DNA of 5,619 nt from an uncultured cyanobacterium (GCA_946221495.1 CAMIFA010000226.1:1-5619), one strand, 5' to 3'. Shown: positions 1 through 5,523, counted from the stretch's first letter. Notes: generated by a model not told the origin, from the letters alone. Numbers and translations are program-made.

Positions 1-42
1 GGACAAGGGGACAAGGGGACAAGGGGACAAGGGGATAAGGGG
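1..42 (+). repeat. 8-bp tandem repeat (GGACAAGG)n inside the adaptor gene
   Basis: Four perfect GGACAAGG units (1-32), a fifth with one change (GGATAAGG, 33-40) and the first GG of a sixth. The array touches the window edge and may continue upstream. Because 8 is not a multiple of 3, the array is read through all three phases and encodes a 24-nt/8-aa period (DKGTRGQG, then DKGIRGEK). No stop codon occurs within the unit in any plus-strand frame. Adding or losing one unit would shift the downstream frame of the adaptor. Confidence 0.9.
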
Positions 43-274
43 AGAGAAAGAAGACCTTGAGGGGACTTTGTTTGTGGTGAATGGGGGAGAAGGAGGAAAG
101 GCAACTGTTACAGCGCGGACGGTGAGGTTGGGAGAAAAAGCTAATGGCAAAGTGGAAATTGTATCGGGGTTAAGACCAGGTGAGCAGTTTGTGGCTCGTA
201 GTGGCAGACCTTTAAAGAATGGGGAAACTGTCGGAATTTCGATTATTTCGGAAACAGCACAAGGGGAGCAATAG
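2..274 (+). CDS. RND efflux periplasmic adaptor (membrane fusion protein), C-terminal fragment
   Basis: This is the 3' end of a gene whose start lies upstream; the reading frame is open from base 2 to the TAG at 272-274, giving 90 visible codons. The protein would be the periplasmic adaptor joining an RND pump to an outer-membrane channel. Seen in sequence: after a charged, glycine-rich stretch (about residues 1-20 of the fragment) comes LFVVN, then a TVTARTVRLGEK strand, VEIVSGLRPGEQFVARSG and PLKNGETV. This is the typical membrane-proximal domain ending of AcrA/HlyD-type RND adaptors (family knowledge). It ends 2 bp before the permease ATG, so the two are almost certainly co-transcribed. 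The glycine/lysine-rich stretch before LFVVN is encoded by an 8-bp tandem repeat and is not part of the normal fold. An internal TTG at 68 could be called as a start but would leave only a domain fragment; the open frame upstream argues against it. Confidence 0.85.
   Translation, partial: DKGTRGQGDKGIRGEKEDLEGTLFVVNGGEGGKATVTARTVRLGEKANGKVEIVSGLRPGEQFVARSGRPLKNGETVGISIISETAQGEQ
261..268 (+). promoter_or_regulatory. Ribosome binding site for the RND permease
   Basis: AAGGGGAG lies inside the last codons of the adaptor gene, 8 bases before the ATG at 277. It supports that start and implies translational coupling with the adaptor. A second SD-like AGGAGGT (281-287) falls just inside the permease gene but has no in-frame start at a suitable distance. 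Confidence 0.6.
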
Positions 275-276
275 TA

Positions 277-3200
277 ATGCAGGAGGTGAAGAACAGTTCC
301 GGCGGATTTAGTGTAAGTGCGATCGCCATCCGGCAGCATATTGGGACACTAATGCTAACGCTGGCAGTGATTGTCTTGGGAGTGTTTTTTATCACGACTC
401 TGCAAGTCGATCTTCTGCCATCAATTACCTACCCGAGAATTGGTGTGCGGGTGGAAGTGCCAGGAATTTCCCCAGAAGTAGCAGTTGATGAAGTAACCCG
501 ACCCCTAGAAGAAGCGCTATCTGCAACCGAGGGCGTAGTTCAAGTTTATTCCCAGACGCGGGAAGGACAAGTAAGTTTAGATTTATTTTTTCAACCAGGC
601 GGCAATATTGATCAAGCCTTAAATGATGCCACTGCTGCTTTTAACCGAGGTCGCGGACAATTACCAGACACTTTAGATATTGAAGAGCCGCGTTTATTCA
701 AAGCTGACCCCTCGCAGTTGCCTGTATACGAATTTGGTTTAACTTCACCTTCACAAACAGATGTGCAATTACGAGTATTTGCCGACGAAGAACTAGCCCG
801 CGAACTGAGTGTCGTGCCAGGAGTAGCGGCAGTAGACGTATCCGGCGGCCTTGAGGAAGAAGTACGGGTTAATCTTGATCTCGATCGCCTGCAAGCTGTG
901 GGTGTGGGTTTAACTGACGTACTAGATGAACTAGAAGCCCGCAACCAAGACATTTCTGGCGGTCGGATTTTGGGAGAGTCTGAACCTCTAACGCGGACTG
1001 TAGGACGTTTTCAAAACGCCGACGAAATTAGAAACCTCTCTTTTGAAGTATCCTCTACTTCCCCAGCTCCCCCAGCCTCCCCAGCCTCCCCAGCCTCTTC
1101 TTCCCTCACTCCTCGCCGTCGTGTCTACCTACGAGACTTTGCTGAAGTAATTGATGGTACTCAAGAGCAACGAGTATTTGCTTTCTTAAATAAAAAGCCA
1201 GCGATCAAAATCAGTGTGCAGAAGCAGCCGGACGCTAATACGATCGCAGTTGTGGATGGAGTTAAACAAAAGATTTCCGAACTCCGCCAATCTAATTTAA
1301 TTTCCAGAGACACAGTGCTGACCCCCACGTTAGATGAGTCGGTATTTATTCGTAATTCAATTTCAAACGTCACCAGTTCTGGATTAATCGGTGCTGGACT
1401 TGCAGCGATCGCTGTTCTTTTGTTTCTCGGTTCTATCCGCCAGACTTTAATTATTGTTCTATCAATTCCCTTAGCAACTCTGGCGGCGATTATTTTTATG
1501 GGGCTATTTGGCTTATCCCTCAACGTTTTTAGCTTGGGTGGTTTAGCTTTGGGTGTAGGTATTGTTGTAGACAACGCAATTGTGATGCTAGAAACGATTG
1601 CCGAAGGTGCAGATATGACTCCTGGCAAGGATACCCAAAGTCGTTTAAATGCCCAGGAACTAATTGATAAGTCGGTAAGCAGCAGTCAGGAAGTAGAGTC
1701 TGCTTTAATTGCATCTACCAGCACTAACTTAGTAGCAGTGTTGCCATTTCTATTAATTGGTGGCTTTATCTCTCTGTTATTCAACGAATTAATTTTGACA
1801 ATCAGTTTTGCTGTAGCCGCCTCAATTTTAGTTGCAGTCACAGTTGTCCCTATGCTCACCTCTCGGCTTTTGGCAGTGCGCTGGTCAAGTGGTGTTGGTA
1901 AGTTTTGGCTGTTGCAGAAGTTTAATGAGCGGTTTGATGCTGCTACTCGCGGCTATGGCAATCTCTTAATTAAAATACTGCGGCATCGGTTATTAGTAGT
2001 AGCAATTACTTTTATAATTTTGGGCGGTGGCAGTTTATTCATGGCGGGTCAAATTCCCCAAGAAATTCTGCCGCGTATCAATACCGGACAAGCTAGTTTA
2101 TTTGCCCAATTTCCCCCAGGTACGCCGCTAGAAACGAGCCGCAAAGTTATGACTGCTGTTGATGACATTTTGCTGAAGCAGCCGGAAACTGAGTATATTT
2201 TTTCAACTGCGGGTGGTTTTTTGTTTGGTAACAATACAGTTGAGAATCCGCTCCGAGGTAGCAGCACTGTTACTTTAAAATCGGGTACTGATGTTGAAGC
2301 TTATGTGGAAAAAGTTAGTCAAGAATTTACCAAGCTGAACTTAGTAGGAACTCGTTTACGCTTAAGCCCTGGTGAGGTACGCGGTTTAGTTTTAAATAAT
2401 TCTCCAGTTAGAGGAGCAGAGGTTGACATTATCCTCCAAGGAGACGACATCCAAAAGCTTAATCAAGCAGGACAGCAGCTGCTGGAGACTCTAGAACAAA
2501 AGGCAACTTTAGCAAGTTTCCGCCCTGATGCTACTCCTCGGCAACCAGAAGTGCAGATTCGTCCTGATTGGGAACGGGTTGCCGCCTTGGGTTTAACAAC
2601 GCGAGAAATTGGTGATACTATTCAAACTGCGATTGAAGGCTCTGTACCGACTCAGTTACAACGCGGCGATCGCTTGGTGGATGTGCGAGTGCAGCTAGAT
2701 CAAGACGCGATCGCTCGACCTTCCCAACTAGAACGATTGCCTTTATTTGTGGAGAACAATCGCCAAATTCGCTTAAGTGATGTTGCTAGTATTGAACAAG
2801 GTCAAGCTCCTGGGGAAATTCAACGCATTAACCAGCGTCAAGTTTTCATTATTGCTGGAACTTTAGCCGAAGATGCAAGCTTGGGCGCAGCACTTCAGGA
2901 AGTAGATACGGTACTCCAAAATACAAAATTACCAGACGGTGTTACTGTCATACCGAGTTCGGCGGCGCAAACTAATCAACAGTTACAAGACTCCCTGAAA
3001 GTTCTTGGAGGTTTAGCTGCCTTTTTAGTTTTTGTCGTCATGGCAGTGCAGTACAACTCCCTAGTTGATCCGCTAGTAATTATGTTTACAGTTCCCTTAG
3101 CATTAGCTGGGGGCATTTTCGGACTTTATATTACGCAAACTGCGATCGGTGCAACTGTCTTAGTAGGTGCAGTATTGCTGGTGGGAATTGTGGTAAATAA

Positions 3201-3570
3201 CGCCATTATTATGGTGGAACTAGCAAATCAAATTCGGGAACGAGAAGGTGTTGATCGTTCAACTGCAATTATTAGAGCTGCTCCCCAACGTTTGCGTCCA
3301 GTTTTGATGACAACTATCACTACTGTATTGGGTATGTTTCCCCTAGCATTAGGAATCGGTCAAGGCTCTGAGTTTCTCCAGCCATTAGGAATTGTGGTAT
3401 TTTCTGGTTTATCTCTAGCAACGCTACTAACTTTGTTTATTATTCCTTGTTTTTATGTGATGCTGCACAACTTTTTCCATTGGAATCGTGGCAAAAAGCG
3501 ATCGCTTGCTCAAGCACCTAAGAAATTAGAAAAGAGCTTCAATAAAACTTTTTTTGGTAGTAAGAAATAA
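277..3570 (+). CDS. RND-family efflux permease (AcrB/SwrC-like, inner membrane)
   Basis: Complete 1097-aa protein, close to or slightly longer than the usual RND permease (about 1000-1070 aa). It is a proton-driven inner-membrane exporter working with the adaptor encoded just upstream. The order is that of the family: an amphipathic N-terminus, TM1 (about 22-42), a large periplasmic loop (43-365), TM2-6 (about 368-528), TM7 (about 572-590), a second large loop (591-905) and TM8-12 (about 907-1062), then a basic tail. Motifs seen: DLLPSITYPRIGVRVEVPG after TM1, GVGIVVDNAIVMLE in TM4, and GIVVNNAIIMVE in TM10. Compared with AcrB, D432 matches Asp407, but Asp408 is Asn433 and Lys940 is Asn974; this pattern suits SwrC-type pumps more than AcrB. 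Residues about 259-278 are a Pro/Ala/Ser insert from a 9-bp repeat. The ATG at 277 is chosen for its SD and full TM1. The substrate cannot be told: drugs, lipids, peptides or metabolites are all possible, and the motifs are HAE-like rather than metal-exporter-like. Confidence 0.95.
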   Translation: MQEVKNSSGGFSVSAIAIRQHIGTLMLTLAVIVLGVFFITTLQVDLLPSITYPRIGVRVEVPGISPEVAVDEVTRPLEEALSATEGVVQVYSQTREGQVSLDLFFQPGGNIDQALNDATAAFNRGRGQLPDTLDIEEPRLFKADPSQLPVYEFGLTSPSQTDVQLRVFADEELARELSVVPGVAAVDVSGGLEEEVRVNLDLDRLQAVGVGLTDVLDELEARNQDISGGRILGESEPLTRTVGRFQNADEIRNLSFEVSSTSPAPPASPASPASSSLTPRRRVYLRDFAEVIDGTQEQRVFAFLNKKPAIKISVQKQPDANTIAVVDGVKQKISELRQSNLISRDTVLTPTLDESVFIRNSISNVTSSGLIGAGLAAIAVLLFLGSIRQTLIIVLSIPLATLAAIIFMGLFGLSLNVFSLGGLALGVGIVVDNAIVMLETIAEGADMTPGKDTQSRLNAQELIDKSVSSSQEVESALIASTSTNLVAVLPFLLIGGFISLLFNELILTISFAVAASILVAVTVVPMLTSRLLAVRWSSGVGKFWLLQKFNERFDAATRGYGNLLIKILRHRLLVVAITFIILGGGSLFMAGQIPQEILPRINTGQASLFAQFPPGTPLETSRKVMTAVDDILLKQPETEYIFSTAGGFLFGNNTVENPLRGSSTVTLKSGTDVEAYVEKVSQEFTKLNLVGTRLRLSPGEVRGLVLNNSPVRGAEVDIILQGDDIQKLNQAGQQLLETLEQKATLASFRPDATPRQPEVQIRPDWERVAALGLTTREIGDTIQTAIEGSVPTQLQRGDRLVDVRVQLDQDAIARPSQLERLPLFVENNRQIRLSDVASIEQGQAPGEIQRINQRQVFIIAGTLAEDASLGAALQEVDTVLQNTKLPDGVTVIPSSAAQTNQQLQDSLKVLGGLAAFLVFVVMAVQYNSLVDPLVIMFTVPLALAGGIFGLYITQTAIGATVLVGAVLLVGIVVNNAIIMVELANQIREREGVDRSTAIIRAAPQRLRPVLMTTITTVLGMFPLALGIGQGSEFLQPLGIVVFSGLSLATLLTLFIIPCFYVMLHNFFHWNRGKKRSLAQAPKKLEKSFNKTFFGSKK
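1061..1096 (+). repeat. 9-bp tandem repeat (CCCCAGCCT)4 inside the permease gene
   Basis: Four adjacent units: CCCCAGCTC (1061-1069), then three perfect CCCCAGCCT (1070-1078, 1079-1087, 1088-1096). The period is 9 bp, so copy-number change keeps frame and only lengthens or shortens a PAS-type linker (PAPPASPASPAS). The insert lies between the strand ending NLSFEV and RRVYLRDFAEVIDG. In AcrB the corresponding place is a short turn before the VLLRDVAKI strand of the first periplasmic loop, so an exposed loop probably tolerates it. Confidence 0.9.
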
Positions 3571-3629
3571 CTTAAAAGTGTTTAGTTAAGGCAATATTAT
3601 TTTGAAATATGACAAGCTATTTTAGAAAC
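3571..3629. other. Spacer after the efflux operon, no clear terminator
   Basis: AT-rich sequence directly after the permease stop. CTTAA (3571-3575) and TTAAG (3586-3590) could form a 5-bp stem, but no GC-rich stem with a T-run follows. I see no convincing intrinsic terminator. Confidence 0.35.
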
Positions 3630-3688
3630 ATATAGCAGTCCTAAATGATTCATAAAATCCTCTTTTTCTTCTTTACTTTGCGCTCTAG

Positions 3689-3716
3689 CCTGCGGCAAGC
3701 CGAACCGCGCGTCTAG
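3689..3716 (+). repeat. GC-rich interspersed repeat, copy 1
   Basis: Starts CCTGCGGCAAGCCG, then AACCGCGCGTCTAG. It is the first of two copies 43 bp apart. GCGG and CCGC within it can pair. The sequence type looks like the small GC-rich repeats scattered between genes of Nostoc-like cyanobacteria (from memory, not searched). Confidence 0.65.
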
Positions 3717-3731
3717 GTGATTTGGCGGTAA

Positions 3732-3758
3732 CCTGCGGCAAGCCGCTCCGCGTCTACG
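3732..3758 (+). repeat. GC-rich interspersed repeat, copy 2
   Basis: Starts with the same 14 bases CCTGCGGCAAGCCG as copy 1 and ends CTCCGCGTCTACG. GCGGC and GCCGC form a perfect inverted repeat, and an alternative GCGG/CCGC pairing is shared with copy 1. Only 15 bp separate it from copy 1. Both copies lie inside the MITE-like element. Confidence 0.7.
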
Positions 3759-3847
3759 TTAAAAACAACCTTCACAATTCAGCTAGGATTGCTATATATT
3801 AATTTATAGGTAATGATTTTGCGTCTTTGTAACCTATACAATTAAAT

Positions 3848-3888
3848 TATATTCATGTTCAAAACTTACTGAACAAACTTTGAATATA
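3848..3888. other. AT-rich bulged hairpin
   Basis: TATATTCA (3848-3855) pairs perfectly with TGAATATA (3881-3888), and the adjoining TGTTC (3856-3860) pairs with GAACA (3871-3875). That gives 13 base pairs with one 5-nt bulge (3876-3880) and a 10-nt loop. There is no T-run, so it is not a standard terminator. It overlaps the start of the cytochrome remnant and its role is unknown. Confidence 0.35.
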
Positions 3889-4156
3889 CCTTGATTCTAG
3901 TATAGAGAACTATAAAGTGCCTAGCTTAATTGGGCTTAATACTAGTTAGTGCGCCGTATCTGCATGATGGCGGTGTGGCAGCTAGTTCAGCAGCACTGAA
4001 GCCGGATAAAGACGGCTATAGTGTCGCTAATAATTCCGCTAATTCTAATTTGCAACGGTTGATAAAAAAGCTGGCTATAGCACTCAATATCAAACGAACT
4101 TGATTCAGTTCTTGCTCTCACTTGATGATCACCCAGAAGTATTGCCTGTGCAGTGA
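3884..4156 (+). pseudogene. Decayed 3' end of a di-haem cytochrome c peroxidase/MauG-like gene
   Basis: No single frame is open, but three consecutive frame segments read as one protein tail. Segment A (3884-3946) gives ENYKVPSLIGLNTS. Segment B (3951-4049) gives APYLHDGGVAASSAALKPD and onward. Segment C (about 4052-4156) gives LIQFLLSLDDHPEVLPVQ and a TGA stop. The run K-x-P-S-L-x-G-L...APYLHDGGV followed by a C-terminal L-I-x-F-L-x-S-L-D is what I know from the second domain of bacterial cytochrome c peroxidase/MauG-type proteins, which are periplasmic electron-transfer enzymes. A to B is broken by a duplicated TAGT (3943-3946 and 3947-3950); B to C needs a second shift near 4048-4052. A and C share the same frame. 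No CXXCH haem motif or N-terminal half is visible, so the gene is truncated as well as frameshifted. The family call is from memory of motifs and is moderately sure; that it is broken is clear if the call is right. Confidence 0.6.
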
Positions 4157-4296
4157 GTAAGCTGGGTATTACCTACTACTTTCGGCTGCTAGAACCCGCC
4201 TTGCTATAGATTCTACTTAGCGGTTGGATACGCTCAAGGATGAGATGCCTTTACAGAAGTCATAGTAGCTTAGAGAAAGCGTCAAGAGAATTCACT
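4157..4296 (+). other. Leader of the isochorismatase-like gene
   Basis: No gene is visible. TATAGA at 4205-4210 could serve as a -10 box, but no good -35 lies 17 bp upstream, so no promoter is called with confidence. An in-frame ATG at 4240 exists but lacks a spaced SD. Confidence 0.25.
4284..4289 (+). promoter_or_regulatory. Weak ribosome binding site deciding the start at 4297
   Basis: AAGAGA sits 7 bases before the ATG at 4297. It is a modest match to AAGGAG. The alternative ATG at 4240 has its only purine run (AAGG) touching the start codon, which is too close to serve as an SD. Confidence 0.4.
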
Positions 4297-4953
4297 ATGG
4301 AACACGCATTTGGTTTAGACATACCACAAACACTTGCCGAAATCTGCACTCCCCAACGCACTGCACTTCTGGTCTACGATATGCAAGTTGGTATCCTCAG
4401 CCAACTACCAAAAGAAGCAGGAGACAAGATTACAACGGGTGTAATTAAGGTAATACAAGCAGCTCGTGCAGCCGGAGTGCGTGTTTTCTTTAGCCGTCAC
4501 CTATCACTCCCTTTAGAAGTTGCAGGTGTTTTTCAATTACGCATGGCGATGACTTGGCAACGAGTCAATAAAGTGAGTGATGTTAAACCTTGGTTCCTAC
4601 GTGATGCACCAGGGTTCCAGTTAATTCCTGAATTATCTCCCCTGGCTTCGGAAGTAATCTTTGACAAAATTGCTATGTCAGCTTTCGAGGGAACCTTATT
4701 AAATATTGCCTTACGCGACTGTGGAATTAATGCTTTTGTAATTGTCGGCATTGCCACAGAAATCGGTATTGAACCAACCGTTCGTCACGGCGCTGATCTT
4801 GGTTATATTCCGGTTATTGTCACTGATGCTTGTGGAGGAGGTGATGAAGTTGCAGCAGAGCGATCGCTCTTAAGCCTGCAATTTATTGGAGATGCAGTAA
4901 TGACTGATGTTGAAACAATTTCTACTTTATTTAATAGCCTGCCTAAACTATAA
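4297..4953 (+). CDS. Isochorismatase-fold hydrolase-like protein lacking the catalytic Cys
   Basis: 218-aa cytosolic protein, normal length for the isochorismatase/cysteine hydrolase superfamily (about 180-220 aa). Seen: the first strand TALLVYDMQVG with Asp28 in the place of the catalytic Asp; FDKIAMSAFEGT with Lys124 in the place of the catalytic Lys; then VIVGIATEIGIEPTVRHGADLGY, where the position normally held by the nucleophilic Cys (G-x-A-T-x-x-C-V) is Gly157. A Cys remains 22 residues later in TDACGGGDE (C179). Nicotinamidases and other amidases of this fold need Asp-Lys-Cys. True isochorismatases such as EntB and PhzD also carry Gly at the Cys position and use acid chemistry on a vinyl ether, so this protein may act on a non-amide substrate or be non-catalytic. 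The D-x-H metal site of nicotinamidases is not obvious (SRHLSLP instead). The start at 4297 is preferred; starting at 4240 would add 19 residues unlike the family. It is flanked by repeat-rich spacers, so no operon partner gives its substrate. Confidence 0.85.
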   Translation: MEHAFGLDIPQTLAEICTPQRTALLVYDMQVGILSQLPKEAGDKITTGVIKVIQAARAAGVRVFFSRHLSLPLEVAGVFQLRMAMTWQRVNKVSDVKPWFLRDAPGFQLIPELSPLASEVIFDKIAMSAFEGTLLNIALRDCGINAFVIVGIATEIGIEPTVRHGADLGYIPVIVTDACGGGDEVAAERSLLSLQFIGDAVMTDVETISTLFNSLPKL

Positions 4954-4969
4954 ACTCTCTCAATTTTGG

Positions 4970-5209
4970 TCATATAGTGCTATAAGCGCCTAAAGTTGCA
5001 ATCTTGTCTTGCAGTGCCTGAATAGACTTTACCCCGCTATTTCTGCTGTGTTGTCCGATCGCATTCAATGTCAAATTGAAGCGGAATGTAATGCAGCGTA
5101 GATGTGGGGCGGCTTCAAGGGAGAGTAGCACACGAGATGTTTCGCTATGCTCAACATGGCTGATAAAGCACTTATGCAAGAAGTCTAATGAAGATGATGT
5201 GTAAAGCAA
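4970..5209 (-). CDS. Doubtful hypothetical ORF, 79 aa, minus strand
   Basis: An open frame on the minus strand from a TTG (5209-5207) to a TGA at 4972-4970; the frame is open back to 5233. I do not recognise the product. The protein is mixed and slightly basic, has no membrane segment or signal peptide, and includes HSETSRVLLSLEAAPHLRC. There is no ATG and no clear SD. It nearly fills the inverted-repeat-bounded stretch 4979-5254, so it may be a relic of a mobile-element gene or simply chance. It converges on the isochorismatase-like gene, with stop codons 17 bp apart. Confidence 0.2.
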   Translation of the reverse strand: MLYTSSSLDFLHKCFISHVEHSETSRVLLSLEAAPHLRCITFRFNLTLNAIGQHSRNSGVKSIQALQDKIATLGAYSTI

Positions 5210-5254
5210 GACGGATTCAGACTCTTGACAAGTCTAATTAGCGCTCCTTATAGC
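4979..5254. mobile_element. Possible element bounded by imperfect inverted repeats
   Basis: GCTATAAGCGCCTAA (4979-4993) and TTAGCGCTCCTTATAGC (5238-5254) are reverse complements apart from an extra 3-nt GGA on one side and one extra C on the other. They enclose about 245 bp that hold no clear plus-strand gene. Short size and terminal inverted repeats suggest a MITE or IS remnant, but gaps in the repeats make this tentative. Confidence 0.3.
5134..5160. repeat. Short palindromic repeat-like sequence
   Basis: ATGTT (5137-5141) and AACAT (5153-5157) flank TCGCTATGCTC. The layout resembles a common cyanobacterial intergenic repeat of the form GATGTTTCGCT...CTCAACATG (from memory). Only one copy is in the window, so repeat status is not shown here. 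Confidence 0.3.
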
Positions 5255-5270
5255 TGATAGCTGATAGCTA
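5251..5270 (+). repeat. Heptamer tandem repeat (TAGCTGA)2.9
   Basis: TAGCTGA at 5251-5257 and 5258-5264, then TAGCTA at 5265-5270. This is a short tandemly repeated repetitive sequence of the heptamer type known from cyanobacterial spacers. It is flanked by AATTAGC (5236-5242) and GCTAATT (5267-5273), a 7-bp inverted repeat. Confidence 0.6.
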
Positions 5271-5354
5271 ATTGCTATAAATTTATTTTTTATAACCTCT
5301 AGTGGAAAGTTGAACTGAGAGCTAGATAATTAACTTCCCGACAGCGCGTAATTT

Positions 5355-5372
5355 CTATCTATCAAAAGATAG
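5355..5372. other. Small hairpin CTATCT/AGATAG
   Basis: CTATCT (5355-5360) and AGATAG (5367-5372) form a 6-bp stem with the 6-nt loop ATCAAA. No T-run follows, so it is not a terminator. It could be an operator or chance. Confidence 0.3.
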
Positions 5373-5480
5373 GTTAGCTTGTTTAAAGCAGCATTCTTAA
5401 AGTACCTCTGGAGGTTTTGAAATTATTTCTTACTATACATGGAATAATTTTTTTTAATTGCTAACGTAGATTTATTAGGA

Positions 5481-5507
5481 ACAATAGTTTTAATTCAAAA
5501 TTATTGT
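5481..5507 (+). promoter_or_regulatory. 11-bp hairpin in the leader of the last gene
   Basis: ACAATAGTTTT (5481-5491) pairs with AAAATTATTGT (5497-5507) through ten Watson-Crick pairs and one G-T pair, around the 5-nt loop AATTC. It ends 11 nt before the SD at 5519. Its position suggests an operator for a DNA-binding protein or an RNA stem near the translation start; the stem is AT-rich and therefore weak as RNA. Confidence 0.35.
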
Positions 5508-5518
5508 CAAGAAATAAT

Positions 5519-5523
5519 AGGAG
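5519..5523 (+). promoter_or_regulatory. Ribosome binding site of the partial last gene
   Basis: AGGAG lies 10 nt before the ATG at 5534. This is a good SD at a usable distance and is the main support that the last ORF is a real gene. Confidence 0.6.

Larger units (their letters stand above)
3630..3797. mobile_element. MITE-like element with 14-bp terminal inverted repeats
   Basis: The left end ATATAGCAGTCCTA (3630-3643) is the reverse complement of the right end TAGGATTGCTATAT (3784-3797) with a single difference (a G-T wobble). Similarity continues imperfectly a few bases inward. The element is about 168 bp, has no ORF of note, and contains two copies of a GC-rich interspersed repeat. The AT/TA-rich outer edges would suit a TA target duplication as made by IS630/Tc1-type transposases, but TA cannot be separated from the palindromic ends here. 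Calling it a MITE is inference from structure; family membership needs other copies in the genome. Confidence 0.5.

Noticed and set aside
612..2267. Four minus-strand ORFs inside the permease gene (612-953, 1161-1628, 1529-1714, 2049-2267)
   Set aside because: They lie opposite a clearly real RND gene, show low-complexity Ser/Arg/Pro or Ile/Pro-rich translations typical of antisense frames, and match no family I know.
3689..3758. Two about 27-bp repeats with a 15-bp spacer, resembling a minimal CRISPR array
   Set aside because: There are only two imperfect copies, the spacer is too short, there are no cas genes, and the sequence type fits a scattered cyanobacterial intergenic repeat.
3805..3838. 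Inverted repeat TATAGGT/ACCTATA
   Set aside because: Seven base pairs across a 20-nt loop in AT-rich DNA, with no T-run or gene-end context. It is too weak to call a terminator or operator.
4240..4296. Upstream ATG start for the isochorismatase-like gene at 4240
   Set aside because: The purine run AAGG abuts the ATG, and the extra 19 residues (MRCLYRSHSS...) do not resemble the family N-terminus. The ATG at 4297 has a spaced SD and gives the normal length.
4533..4757. Minus-strand ORF of 74 aa inside the isochorismatase-like gene
   Set aside because: It is antisense to a well-supported gene, with no family motif and no clear SD.
5082..5203. Plus-strand short frame beginning MQRRCGAASRESS
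   Set aside because: About 40 codons with no SD at proper spacing and biased Ser/Cys/Arg content. It overlaps the doubtful minus-strand frame, and I cannot support either as a real gene.
5404..5416. Near-palindrome ACCTCTGGAGGT followed by T residues as a terminator, or GGAGG as an SD
   Set aside because: The loop would be only 2-4 nt and the T-run is four bases. The next ATG (5439) encodes Met-Glu-stop, so neither reading holds.
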